Assembly (NCBI GenBank): GCA_017965725.1
Contig: JAGCPK010000115.1
Location: 1-37,987, forward strand
Direction: 5' to 3'
Origin: Prevotella sp.
Lineage (GTDB): Bacteria; Bacteroidota; Bacteroidia; Bacteroidales; Bacteroidaceae
DNA length: 37,987 nucleotides
The position numbers and the translations under genes are program-made. Below, in pieces: positions 1 through 8,840 of the stretch. Under the pieces are notes generated by a model. It was not told where the DNA came from, did not search any database, and was given only the letters and a program-made list of their open reading frames with translations. The number at the start of each line of letters is the position of its first letter. Position 1 is the stretch's first letter.

Positions 1-1794
1 AACAACTTCAGGAATTTCCACATCAAAGATTTCCACCTTCTGGATAATAGTAGTTCCTAAAGAATAACCATGTATTCTAACTTTGGCATTACGATTGATT
101 GTGGAACCGACGTCGGAAATTCTAAATGTGATTTCCTGGAATTCGTCGCCGGCATATGCATGGGCACTGCGCCATTCGTTCCATCTGTTGTCGTCGCCAA
201 AGAGAATTTCCATATCGCTTTCAGATGGAACCTTTGCGGTGACGACGACCTTGTAATTATGACCCTTTATCAAAGTGGCACCATCAAGAATGGTTGCAAG
301 GGGGGTCCACCAGCCTTCTCTGCCATTATAGAGTTCCAGACCCTCTTCGCCCATTGTGGCGGTGTAGTATTCTTCATCAGAGTAATAATACGGATATGTT
401 TCCACACCAGCCCATTCCTTAGACTGATAAAGCAGTGTATCTACAGGTATTGCGTTGACGTTATAAATCTCAACCTTCTTTACAATAGTGGTGCCAAGGA
501 AGTCACCGCATTGTAACAATAAGTGAGCATCCTTATCAGATGTGGTGCAAGTATATGGGAAATAGATTTCTACATCCTGGAACTCTCCGGTGGATTGTAC
601 ATCTGTAGCGTACTGGTAATTACAACCCCAACTACCCATATTCATCTGAAGCGTACCACTGGTGGGGAACTTAGCAGTTACGACAATTTTGTACTCGTTA
701 CCTTCCTCAAGATCGAAATAACCTTCAGGAACAACCATGATTTGTGGGTTCCAGTAATTGCCAGTAGTTGTACCTACATCAATTGCAATACCATCGGCAG
801 TACATTCGACGGTACCTTCCTGATAATCACCGAATCCTGCATAGAAAGGATAGCCGCCCTCGACACCTGTATAGTCAAAGCCTGCGATTAAGCCATTGGC
901 GCCAGACAGGAATTTAAATTGTGAAGGATCGACGGGCTCTCCAGGCGTATGATTCATATTAGTAGAAACCTCGCATAAAATCTCACCTGTGGTAGGATTG
1001 AAATTGATTGTGATCCGACCGTCGTTTTCTAAACAAACTTCAATGTTCGTACCGTCCTGCACACCATCCTGACCCCAGTTGACAGTCCAGTCATAATCCT
1101 GACGGATTTTGAACTCATAACAACCACCAGGAACATTATCAAAGGTTGCGGTATAGTAATAGCCGCCATTTTTATACATGTCGGTATCGATATCCCAATT
1201 ACCGACGATGGTACCGATCACACTGTAATTATGTCTCTCCTCTTCATAAGTGCCGCCACCATAATAAAGTACCTGTACATTCTTAATAATATGTCTGCCA
1301 GGCACATGACCGCACTGATAGAATATCATAGCATTGGTAGCATAACCAGGATAATCGGAGAAATCAACCGTGAATGTATTGTCTCCTTCACTAACATAGA
1401 GAACAATATCTTTTGTTGCATCCGTTTCCCAACTACAGAAATCCAGGCGGATTTCACCTTCGGCAGGAGCATTAACAGTAAATTCCAACTCATACTTTCC
1501 ACCGTTCAATACTTCTGGGATGTGTGCAATCATCGGCACCTGAACATCCCAAAGACCTGCGTCTTCTGGCGGATTAGAATCAATAATCAATCCAAGACCT
1601 GTTTCAACAGAAACTGTTGCGGTTCCATCAGAATACCACACATCATCATAATAGGCAGACTCCTGTGTCCATGCCTTTTCAGCCACTATGGTAGGCTGAA
1701 CGGAGCCATCCTCCACATAAACTGTGGCCTTTTTTTGTGCCCAAATACTGACACTGGTCAGCAAAAGAGCGAAAAGTAAAAATACCTTTTTCAT
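1..1794 (-). CDS. Secreted multi-domain beta-sandwich protein, possibly carbohydrate-binding (partial, runs off the left edge)
   Basis: An open frame of 598 codons runs from an ATG at 1794 to base 1 without a stop, so the C-terminus lies outside the window. Residues 1-19 (MKKVFLLFALLLTSVSIWA, then Q) form a signal peptide. Three similar segments at about residues 31-185, 295-445 and 455-598 look like jelly-roll modules. The second and third share an LGTTI(V/I)xKVEI end. Between the first two, about residues 190-275, lies a segment with the pattern YEFKI...WTVNWGQDG...G.N then an alternating-strand tail. It resembles the starch-binding-like domains of SusE/SusF proteins and the X25 modules of pullulanases. 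I infer an exported or surface glycan-binding or structural protein. No catalytic domain is visible in this part, and neither a SusE/F lipobox cysteine nor a sorting tail can be seen. The gene has its own textbook promoter at 1861-1891. Exact domain families are uncertain. Confidence 0.8.
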   Translation of the reverse strand, partial: MKKVFLLFALLLTSVSIWAQKKATVYVEDGSVQPTIVAEKAWTQESAYYDDVWYSDGTATVSVETGLGLIIDSNPPEDAGLWDVQVPMIAHIPEVLNGGKYELEFTVNAPAEGEIRLDFCSWETDATKDIVLYVSEGDNTFTVDFSDYPGYATNAMIFYQCGHVPGRHIIKNVQVLYYGGGTYEEERHNYSVIGTIVGNWDIDTDMYKNGGYYYTATFDNVPGGCYEFKIRQDYDWTVNWGQDGVQDGTNIEVCLENDGRITINFNPTTGEILCEVSTNMNHTPGEPVDPSQFKFLSGANGLIAGFDYTGVEGGYPFYAGFGDYQEGTVECTADGIAIDVGTTTGNYWNPQIMVVPEGYFDLEEGNEYKIVVTAKFPTSGTLQMNMGSWGCNYQYATDVQSTGEFQDVEIYFPYTCTTSDKDAHLLLQCGDFLGTTIVKKVEIYNVNAIPVDTLLYQSKEWAGVETYPYYYSDEEYYTATMGEEGLELYNGREGWWTPLATILDGATLIKGHNYKVVVTAKVPSESDMEILFGDDNRWNEWRSAHAYAGDEFQEITFRISDVGSTINRNAKVRIHGYSLGTTIIQKVEIFDVEIPEVV

Positions 1795-1860
1795 AAACAA
1801 TTGCTTTAAATTAGTTATAGAGTGTTATTTAGATTACATGCAATATACAATGCACCGCCG

Positions 1861-1891
1861 CAAATTTAGGAAGAATATCTGATACAACAAA
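1861..1891 (-). promoter_or_regulatory. Bacteroidota-type promoter of the secreted multi-domain protein gene
   Basis: On the minus strand a TTTG (-33 element, bases 1891-1888) is followed after exactly 19 bp by TAAATTTG (1868-1861), which fits the Bacteroidota consensus TTTG-N19-21-TAnnTTTG. The predicted start point near 1854 leaves a leader of about 60 nt before the ATG at 1794. Confidence 0.75.
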
Positions 1892-1950
1892 GAAATGCCT
1901 TAAATATTTTTAGTTAAAAATATGTAAATGCCTGTGTTTTAACGCCTATC

Positions 1951-1985
1951 AAAAAAGCCTGCCATCAAATACGAATGGCAGGCTT
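1951..1985 (-). terminator. Rho-independent terminator of the parA-to-C10-protease run
   Basis: A perfect 10-bp stem is formed by AGCCTGCCAT (1956-1965) and ATGGCAGGCT (1975-1984) with a 9-nt loop. Read on the minus strand it is followed by a T run (1956-1951). It lies 26 bp past the protease stop codon and just before the promoter of the next minus-strand gene. Confidence 0.9.
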
Positions 1986-2010
1986 ATGGGCGATATTGGA
2001 AAAACTTACT

Positions 2011-4350
2011 TTATTTCCCCATCATCTTGTTCACGATGGTCGTGATATCCTTCGCATTCACCGTGCTGTCACCATTCCTGATACGGTTCACAATCTTTAC
2101 GATATCAGCAACATTCACCTGACCATCACCATTAGTGTCGCCAAAGCCATCTGCCTCCACAAGGTCATAGATAATACTGCAATTATCCATCTCTGTGGAT
2201 TCCCCTTTGGAATAATAGTAGATCTCCAGCCAATGCTTGACGCCCACCTCCAGATTGTCTATCTGGAATTCCACGTTGGCAGTACCTTTACCAGCAATCT
2301 TTACATCTTTGCTTTCCTGCAACAATTGAGTGTATTTGGTGCCTCCCGCGTGTTTCCATATAATAACATCAATCTTGTTGTCGTATTCTTGATCAAGTTG
2401 GTTGGTGATCTTAACAGTAAACTTCATAGAACTGCCCATAATGGTATTGTTGTCTTTCAGACTAGACATGACAATGGTTCCTTCCAACTTCTGCTGGGCA
2501 GGTTCCTTGACAGAGATGCTAGCAGAGACAATCGTCGTATAAATGGGATTATTGCTACTATTGTAGCCAGAAATATACTTTATTTCGACGGTGTGACTAC
2601 CTGTCGCTGACGGGATGAATGAGAAGTGGTCTGTCACCGTCTTGCCTGCTTCGACCTCAATGACTTTACCGCCTTTCCTGTTTCCGTTGACGAAAAGGAA
2701 GATCTCGTTATTGAAGAAAGTGCCATTGTTGGTGAGGGTAAATTCTACAGGCAGGTTCGAACTCTTTTCTGTCTTTCCAGTGGCCTTGACGGTTCCCGAC
2801 AGGTCTATATATGGATTCTTTACAGTCAAGGTGTTTCCGGAGATGACGGCTGTGATATTGTAATGATCGGCACCATAGTCCTTGATCCACTCGGTGGTAC
2901 CCTTCTTGCGACTAATAGGCATGATGGTATAGGTGCCGTCAGACAGATTCTTGCCAAAACTGAAGGGTTGGGCATATTCATTTCCATATCCTGGTTTCAA
3001 GTCAGACAGATAGAACAGGATATCATCCGCAACTAATTCTCCTTTGGAGTTGAACGCGCCTATTCCGACTTCGAAAGAGTAGGTGGTGCTTAACCTGTTT
3101 CTGACTTCGAAGGATGTGTTGACTGTGAAATCCTCTGTAGAGCCTGATCTTGTTATGTTGAAGGACTTTTGTGTTGTTTCACCTTTTGACTGATATGCCG
3201 TAAAACTATAGGCTGTCAGTACAACGGTTTCCTCGAATGTCTGACCTGTGGATGGCTGGATACCAATGATGGCATCCTGGCTGAAGCCGTAGCCGTCGCT
3301 GCTACTGCTGGCACCGATGCCGCTGTTGGCACCTGGGTCAACCACGGAAAGCAGGAAATAGTTGTTTTTATGACCATCCCATCCCCAGTTGATGTGGAAG
3401 TAGTCGTCGCTGTCGTAGCCATCGACAACGAAAGAGTGTCCTGTACCAGACGACTGTCCGCTGTACAGCACAGGTCTGCCTTCCTGCAGTTCGTCGTAGA
3501 TAAGTTGGTTCCATTCTGCCACCCTGTATTGGAGACGGTCAATCTTTCTGGCACTGGCATCATAGTCGAAGTAAGTCTTGAGGGCATCAGGAACTTTGCT
3601 GGATGAAGCGCTACTTGCACTGGTACCGTAACTCATATTGACTGATGTTCCGCAAAGTGACAGTAAGGTTGCTACAGCGTTTTTCTGTGTCTCACTTTCA
3701 CTGCCGCTGTAGGTGGGGAGTATGTTGTTCCAGTCGATGGTAGTCACATCCCAACCGGAATACGTTTTGGAACCGCTTGTATATTTGATGGTATAATCAG
3801 GTATGGCTGTCGTCGTCTGGGCGGGATGCTGCCAATATCGCATGACCTGGGCCATGGCGACTGCCACGCAACCCGTCACACACTTCGTGGATCCTGACAC
3901 AGGGCACTTCCCGTTATACGGGTCTCCCTGATTAAATGCGATGTTCTCAAGCAGTGGCTGGATGGCTTTGCCGCTGACAGTCTTCTGGGGTGAAGCCAGT
4001 ACGCTGCGTGACCTGACAGCCTGAATCTGCTCCTCCAGGCTTTTCAGGAAAGAGCGCATGTTGTCTGGCATGTCCTGGCTGTCGAAGGAGCCCTCGTCGC
4101 TATATCCCAGGATCTCCGGTGTCAAGTCGTCGCCACTGACAACGACAAAACCGCCGTTCGCCTCTATATTAAAAATATAATAGGTGTCTGACGCGCTTGC
4201 CAGTTTGATCTGATGGTGTCCTCTGGCAAGAGCCTTGTTCTTACTGATGAAGTCGGCAGCCTTCTGCTGTGCACTCTCTTTCGAAATGGGGTTTGCCGAT
4301 GCAGACCATGCTGCAACAAACGAAATCAAAACAATGAATAGTCTTTTCAT
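2011..4350 (-). CDS. Secreted C10-family (streptopain/interpain-like) cysteine protease with propeptide and dockerin-like tail
   Basis: A 779-residue preproprotein. Residues 1-19 are a signal peptide. About 20-115 match the Spi/inhibitor-I69 type propeptide seen in C10 enzymes (SxxxAxxxAxxF, then NGGFVVVSGDD). The peptidase domain spans about 135-345. The nucleophile is Cys161 in TGCVAVAMAQVMRYW and the catalytic His305 lies in GTGHSFVVDGY, followed by the family's HINWGWDG tryptophan motif (319-326). Two or more beta-sandwich segments follow (about 370-720). The last 45 residues (GDTNGDGQVNVADIVKIVN...) look like one full dockerin-type calcium loop plus a second helix whose loop is degenerate. 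Streptopain and interpain A are secreted proteases that act on host proteins. Here the substrate is unknown. The gene starts 16 bp after the rel stop codon with no obvious promoter, so read-through from the operon is likely. Confidence 0.93.
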   Translation of the reverse strand: MKRLFIVLISFVAAWSASANPISKESAQQKAADFISKNKALARGHHQIKLASASDTYYIFNIEANGGFVVVSGDDLTPEILGYSDEGSFDSQDMPDNMRSFLKSLEEQIQAVRSRSVLASPQKTVSGKAIQPLLENIAFNQGDPYNGKCPVSGSTKCVTGCVAVAMAQVMRYWQHPAQTTTAIPDYTIKYTSGSKTYSGWDVTTIDWNNILPTYSGSESETQKNAVATLLSLCGTSVNMSYGTSASSASSSKVPDALKTYFDYDASARKIDRLQYRVAEWNQLIYDELQEGRPVLYSGQSSGTGHSFVVDGYDSDDYFHINWGWDGHKNNYFLLSVVDPGANSGIGASSSSDGYGFSQDAIIGIQPSTGQTFEETVVLTAYSFTAYQSKGETTQKSFNITRSGSTEDFTVNTSFEVRNRLSTTYSFEVGIGAFNSKGELVADDILFYLSDLKPGYGNEYAQPFSFGKNLSDGTYTIMPISRKKGTTEWIKDYGADHYNITAVISGNTLTVKNPYIDLSGTVKATGKTEKSSNLPVEFTLTNNGTFFNNEIFLFVNGNRKGGKVIEVEAGKTVTDHFSFIPSATGSHTVEIKYISGYNSSNNPIYTTIVSASISVKEPAQQKLEGTIVMSSLKDNNTIMGSSMKFTVKITNQLDQEYDNKIDVIIWKHAGGTKYTQLLQESKDVKIAGKGTANVEFQIDNLEVGVKHWLEIYYYSKGESTEMDNCSIIYDLVEADGFGDTNGDGQVNVADIVKIVNRIRNGDSTVNAKDITTIVNKMMGK

Positions 4351-4366
4351 TTGGTATGGTTGAGTG

Positions 4367-6634
4367 TTATATAATCTGTGAGATTTCCTTTAAGTCTGCA
4401 ACCGACTTGAGGTTGTCAACAATGGTTTTCATGTCTTCGCGGTCGTGGACATGCAGTTCGATGGAACCTTCGAAGATGCCTCCTTCGCAGGTGATGTTGA
4501 CAGTGTGGATATTCACATTCATCTGGGCGGAGATGATCTGGGTGACCTCATTGAGCAGTCCGATGCGGTCGATACCGCTCAGGCGGATGGTTGCGTCGAA
4601 GTAGAGTTTCTTGTGCATGTCCCACTTGATGTCAACGATGCGGTTGCCGTAACTGGACTTCAGTTTGGCTGCCACCGGACAGGCGCGTTTGTGTATCTCA
4701 ATCTGGTTCTTGTTGTCGATATAGCCGAGGGCGTCGTCGCCAGGGATGGGGTGACAGCAGCGTGGGAACTTGTATTGGTTGATGTTGTCCTCAGAGATGT
4801 AAATAGGTTTCTTCCTGTTGAACTTCTCCGGTACGACAAACAGGTCCTGCTTGGGCATGTCTTCCTTTTTCTTGTTGCCCATGAACGGCACGTACTTGCG
4901 CCAGCCCGATATAGTGTCCGACTTCTTATTGTTGCCCTTCAGTTCATCGATATCCTTTTCGCTGAGTAAAACAGTCTTTTCACCAAGGGCTACCAGGAAG
5001 TCGTTTCGTTTGGGAATCTCATGGAACTCTGCCAACTGGTCGATGACGGCTGGTGTCATTTCCATCTCGTTCTTTTGCAGGAACTCCTGTAGGATATCCT
5101 CTCCGACTTTCTGACTCTCCCTGCTGTCGCGGCGGAGGATGGCCTGTATCTTGGCTTTTGCCTTGGCGGTGGATACAAAGTTGATCCACGCCGGACTGAC
5201 ATGTTGTGACTTGGAGGTCAGGATCTCCACCTGATCACCGCTGTTCAGTTTATGACTGAGGGGTACCAGTTTGTGGTTCACCTTGGCACCGATGCAATGG
5301 CTGCCGAGGAAGGTGTGGATGGTAAAGGCGAAGTCGAGGGCCGTACAACCGGCTGGCATCGTCTTGATCTCACCCTTTGGCGTAAAGACAAAGATCTCAC
5401 TGGCAAAGAGGTTGAGTTTGATGGTGTCGAGGAAGTCCATGGCATCTGGCTGTGGGTCATCAAGGATCTCCTTGATAGTGCGGAGCCAGTCGTTCAATTC
5501 TGCCTCGTCCTCAGTATATTCTTCATCCTCCAAGCCATCTTTGTATTTCCAGTGGGCGGCGAAGCCCTGTTCAGCCACCTCATCCATACGGTCGGAACGG
5601 ATCTGTACCTCTATCCATTGGCCCGACTTCGACATCAGCGTGACATGCAGGGCCTGGTAGCCGTTGGCTTTCGGATGACTGAGCCAGTCGCGCAGACGAT
5701 CCGGATGCGACTTGTAGATCTTCGAGATGGCCACGTAGATATTGAAACATTCGTTGACCTCCTCATCCCTGACTTTTGGTGTGAAGATGATGCGGACGGC
5801 GAGGATATCGTATATTTCCTCAAAGGTCACGTGTTTGTTCTGCATCTTACTCCATATAGAATAAGGTGTCTTCACACGCTGTTTGATCTCATAGTCGATG
5901 CCCATTTTGTCGAGGGCTTCCTTGATGGGCGCCTTGAACTGTTCGAACAACTGCTCACGCTGCTGTTGCGTCAGTTTAAGTTTTTGGGTAATGGAATTGT
6001 ATTCGTCGGGATGTTCGAATCTGAAACTAAGATTCTCCAGTTCCGACTTCACCTTGTATAGACCCAGGCGGTTGGCCAGAGGCGCATAGATGTAGAGCGT
6101 CTCACCGGCAATCTTGTATTGTTTGTTGGCAGGCTGTGACTCCAGGGTGCGCATGTTGTGAAGACGGTCACATATCTTGATGAGGATGACACGGATGTCA
6201 TCACTCATCGTCAAAAGCAGTTTCTTGAAATTTTCTGCCTGGGCAGAGGCCTGCTCACCGAAGATGCCACCGCTGATCTTGGTCAGTCCATCCACAATCT
6301 GTGCGATCTTCGGACCAAAGATGTTTTCTATGTCCTCAACAGTATAGTCGGTATCCTCAACCACATCATGGAGCAGGGCAGAGCAGATACTGGTGGAACC
6401 CAGCCCCACCTCTTCGCAGGCAATCTGTGCCACAGCGATGGGGTGCATGATATAAGGCTCGCCAGACAATCGCCTGACACCCCTGTGTGCCTGGCGTGCG
6501 AAGTTGAAGGCCTTGGTGATCAGATCGACCTTCTTGCGGTGACGCGATGACAGATAACTGTCCAACAGTTTCTGAAACGCGTCATTGATTAATTGCTCGT
6601 CTTCGACTTCTTGTCTGGTCTGCTCTTCATCCAT
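4367..6634 (-). CDS. rel: Bifunctional RelA/SpoT-family (p)ppGpp synthetase/hydrolase
   Basis: A 755-residue long RSH protein that makes and breaks the alarmone (p)ppGpp. The HD hydrolase domain is intact: His50, His64 in YIMHPIAVA, the His89-Asp90 pair and Glu93-Asp94 in LLHDVVEDT. The synthetase domain covers about 235-365, with YDILAVRIIF at 275-284 and HPKANGYQALH at 320-330. A TGS domain (EIFVFTPKGEI..., about 410-470) and a C-terminal ACT domain (about 680-755) follow, as in full-length Rel/SpoT enzymes of about 730-760 residues. I infer both activities are present; which dominates cannot be read from the sequence. The gene sits 11 bp after the mltD stop codon in the par operon. Confidence 0.95.
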   Translation of the reverse strand: MDEEQTRQEVEDEQLINDAFQKLLDSYLSSRHRKKVDLITKAFNFARQAHRGVRRLSGEPYIMHPIAVAQIACEEVGLGSTSICSALLHDVVEDTDYTVEDIENIFGPKIAQIVDGLTKISGGIFGEQASAQAENFKKLLLTMSDDIRVILIKICDRLHNMRTLESQPANKQYKIAGETLYIYAPLANRLGLYKVKSELENLSFRFEHPDEYNSITQKLKLTQQQREQLFEQFKAPIKEALDKMGIDYEIKQRVKTPYSIWSKMQNKHVTFEEIYDILAVRIIFTPKVRDEEVNECFNIYVAISKIYKSHPDRLRDWLSHPKANGYQALHVTLMSKSGQWIEVQIRSDRMDEVAEQGFAAHWKYKDGLEDEEYTEDEAELNDWLRTIKEILDDPQPDAMDFLDTIKLNLFASEIFVFTPKGEIKTMPAGCTALDFAFTIHTFLGSHCIGAKVNHKLVPLSHKLNSGDQVEILTSKSQHVSPAWINFVSTAKAKAKIQAILRRDSRESQKVGEDILQEFLQKNEMEMTPAVIDQLAEFHEIPKRNDFLVALGEKTVLLSEKDIDELKGNNKKSDTISGWRKYVPFMGNKKKEDMPKQDLFVVPEKFNRKKPIYISEDNINQYKFPRCCHPIPGDDALGYIDNKNQIEIHKRACPVAAKLKSSYGNRIVDIKWDMHKKLYFDATIRLSGIDRIGLLNEVTQIISAQMNVNIHTVNITCEGGIFEGSIELHVHDREDMKTIVDNLKSVADLKEISQII

Positions 6635-6645
6635 ATCTCAGTTGC

Positions 6646-8100
6646 TTATCTTCTGCGTCTCTTGCTGGTCGTACGCTTCTTGGCAGTGCTTGTTTTGCGC
6701 TTGGCAGTGGTAGTCTTGCGCTTGGCGGCAGTACTCCGTCTGGCTGTCGTCGCTTTGCCCCGACGCGCCACGCGTCTGTTACGGGAGGTACGGGCATTGC
6801 GGCGGGATACTTTGCTCTTGCGGCTCGTATAGGTGGGTACATCGTCATTGATGGTTACCTCGATGCGCTTGTTGAGCAACTCATCGGCACGATAGGCATA
6901 GATAGAATCTTCGTTGTCGATAAATCTTCCTGTGTCGGCCAAGGGTAGGCGGATGGCGTAAGGTTTGGTAAGGCCTGGTACTACGTCATGACGGAATTCG
7001 GGGTTGAGTGAGCGCAGCATATCAATGTCGAGACCCAGTACAGCGGCAATCTGAGCCAGGTGTACGTTCCGATGGACTATGACGGTGTCTGTCTGTGCCG
7101 GCAGACGGGTGGTCATCGGACATATATTGTGGTCGCAATAATAGGTCATGATATAGTTAGCAGCGATAAAGGCCGGCACGTAACCACGTGTTTCTGCCGG
7201 GAGATACGGGTAGATGTGCCAGTAGTCCTTGTCTGCTGCAGTGAGGGGCGTATCATCATTGGCATGTCCCGATGCAGCCCTTGCACGGCGGATGGCCTTG
7301 TTGATATTTTCCGGGCCGCAGTTATAGGCTGCAATGACCAGGTTCCAGTCACCGAAGATTCGATAGAGGGCCTTCAGATAACGGGCGGCGGCGTACGATG
7401 ACTTGATGGGGTCGCGACGCTCATCGACGAGGGAGTTCACTTCCAGTCCGTATTGCTTACCTGTGGCCAGCATGAACTGCCAAAGACCCGTTGCACCAAC
7501 TCTTGAGACGGCCTTGGGGTTCAGGGCAGACTCAATGATGGGCAGGTATTTCAGTTCAAGCGGTAGTTGGTAGGCCTCTAGGGCTTCCTCGAAAATAGGC
7601 ATATAGAAGTTAACGGCTCCCAGCATATAACTGACAGAATAGCGCAGCCGGCCACTATAGCGGTCGATGAACTTCTGCACCACATCATTATAGGCCAGTT
7701 CCATCACCGACGGGATACGGCTGAGACGTTCTATATACGTCTCCTTACTATAGACGGGATTCACGTCTTTCATCTGACAGTCGTTGTCTCCACTCAGATA
7801 GGTCTTCGACATATAAAGGTTCAGCAGACTGTCCAAGTCGTAAGTCATAGCCTCGGGGAACTCAATCACTTCCTCGTTGCCTTCCTTGTCAGTGACGGCT
7901 ATCTCGTCTTCTCCAAGAGCCACTTCCACTTCATCTTCCACTTCATCCTCATCTTCCAGATCGCCGTCATCCTCGTCTTCATCCTCATCTTCGTCGTAGT
8001 CAGTTTCCACAGGGTTCGTATTCACTACCTGTGCCTGCATGGTGTTGCAGGTGCCGATGAGTAATAGGACGGCAAATAACCATAAAAATCTTTTCTTCAT
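6646..8100 (-). CDS. mltD: MltD-like membrane-bound lytic murein transglycosylase with acidic N-terminal and strongly basic C-terminal regions
   Basis: A 484-residue exported protein expected to cleave peptidoglycan glycan strands, leaving 1,6-anhydro ends. Residues 1-23 are a signal sequence. The SLT (GH23) domain spans about 175-300, with catalytic Glu190 in LPIIESALNP, GLWQFM at 206-210 and the AAYNCGPENI motif later. A degenerate LysM-like segment follows (about 345-395, LAQIAAVLGLD...LNP). Two features are odd. Residues 33-67 are almost only Asp/Glu. The last 60 residues (about 425-484) are about half Lys/Arg, have no acidic residue and carry repeated TAKRKT-type units ending in KRRRR. 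The basic tail resembles histone-H1-like proteins and could bind DNA, teichoic-like polymers or LPS phosphate. That is inference. The catalytic core is clear. Confidence 0.9.
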   Translation of the reverse strand: MKKRFLWLFAVLLLIGTCNTMQAQVVNTNPVETDYDEDEDEDEDDGDLEDEDEVEDEVEVALGEDEIAVTDKEGNEEVIEFPEAMTYDLDSLLNLYMSKTYLSGDNDCQMKDVNPVYSKETYIERLSRIPSVMELAYNDVVQKFIDRYSGRLRYSVSYMLGAVNFYMPIFEEALEAYQLPLELKYLPIIESALNPKAVSRVGATGLWQFMLATGKQYGLEVNSLVDERRDPIKSSYAAARYLKALYRIFGDWNLVIAAYNCGPENINKAIRRARAASGHANDDTPLTAADKDYWHIYPYLPAETRGYVPAFIAANYIMTYYCDHNICPMTTRLPAQTDTVIVHRNVHLAQIAAVLGLDIDMLRSLNPEFRHDVVPGLTKPYAIRLPLADTGRFIDNEDSIYAYRADELLNKRIEVTINDDVPTYTSRKSKVSRRNARTSRNRRVARRGKATTARRSTAAKRKTTTAKRKTSTAKKRTTSKRRRR

Positions 8101-8132
8101 TCTTATCTTTTTTCCTTAATTTACTTATTCAT

Positions 8133-8840
8133 TCAAAAATTCAGGCTGCACTGCAGTCCGACAGCAGATGAACTCAGCGGGTTGCGCGACGTATGGTTGT
8201 CGAGAACCGTTGGTTCTACTTTCAGGCTCAGGTCCTTCGAGATGTCAAATACCGACAGTTCGGCATCCACGTAGGCATCGATGACAGAGAGGGCATAGAC
8301 ACCACACAAAACGAAGAAACTCAGGTCACGCCAACGGCGGAATTTGTCTTTTCTCTTCCTGAAGATATCCTTATAGCGTTCTTCGTTGGCCGGCGTTATC
8401 TGCATGCCAAGATGCAGGAACTTATTGTAACTGGCTGTCGAAGGGTCTTTGTCCGAAAGGTCGAGGTAGGCCTGGGAGTAGTCCTTGTACTGGGAGTTAT
8501 TCCAATTCATGGCATACAGACAACCGAGAAATCCTCCATAGATAAGAGGCAGTTTCCAGTATTTGCGATTATATATCTGTCCTCCGCCGGGGATGACAAG
8601 CGCCAGCCACAGGGCTCTTTTGGGATTGGGGCGCCAGTTGGACCATTCCTTCTTGGGTTTGACCTTGGTGGCCGTATCGACCATGATGGACAATTGCCTG
8701 CCAATGCTGTCGGCAAAGGCACTGTCTGACGGAATACTGTCGGCAGGAACGATTTCCTGGGCAGACAGGATCCCCGTGCCAGACAACAGCACCAGGACCA
8801 GGATGGTCAGTCTTTTAATTCTTGATCCCATCAATGGCAT
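8133..8840 (-). CDS. DUF5683 family inner-membrane protein
   Basis: A 235-residue protein with an N-terminal signal or anchor (about residues 8-27) followed by a short Ser/Asp-rich linker. The DUF5683 core contains NPKRALWLALVIPGGGQIYNRKYWK, a membrane pair (about 80-112) and a further membrane helix near 173-190. The function of the family is unknown. The PGGGQIYN motif resembles the P(G)xGQ(I/F)YN signature of TM2-like membrane proteins. Its start overlaps the parB end by 26 bp in another frame; a second ATG at 8831 is an alternative start. This tight linkage to parAB and to the lytic transglycosylase is common in Bacteroidales and hints at a role at the cell envelope coupled to the cell cycle, but that is inference only. 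Confidence 0.85.
   Translation of the reverse strand: MPLMGSRIKRLTILVLVLLSGTGILSAQEIVPADSIPSDSAFADSIGRQLSIMVDTATKVKPKKEWSNWRPNPKRALWLALVIPGGGQIYNRKYWKLPLIYGGFLGCLYAMNWNNSQYKDYSQAYLDLSDKDPSTASYNKFLHLGMQITPANEERYKDIFRKRKDKFRRWRDLSFFVLCGVYALSVIDAYVDAELSVFDISKDLSLKVEPTVLDNHTSRNPLSSSAVGLQCSLNF

Noticed and set aside
5252-6061. Long plus-strand open frame opposite rel
   Set aside because: The minus strand encodes an intact Rel protein with all motifs; the opposite frame is a shadow with no recognisable domain. The same applies to frames opposite the edge gene at 70-891 and 1231-1779.
7178-7200. Possible parS site with CACGTG core inside mltD (and another near 5828-5834)
   Set aside because: Only the central CACGTG matches; the flanking arms are not symmetric and do not fit TGTTTCACGTGAAACA.
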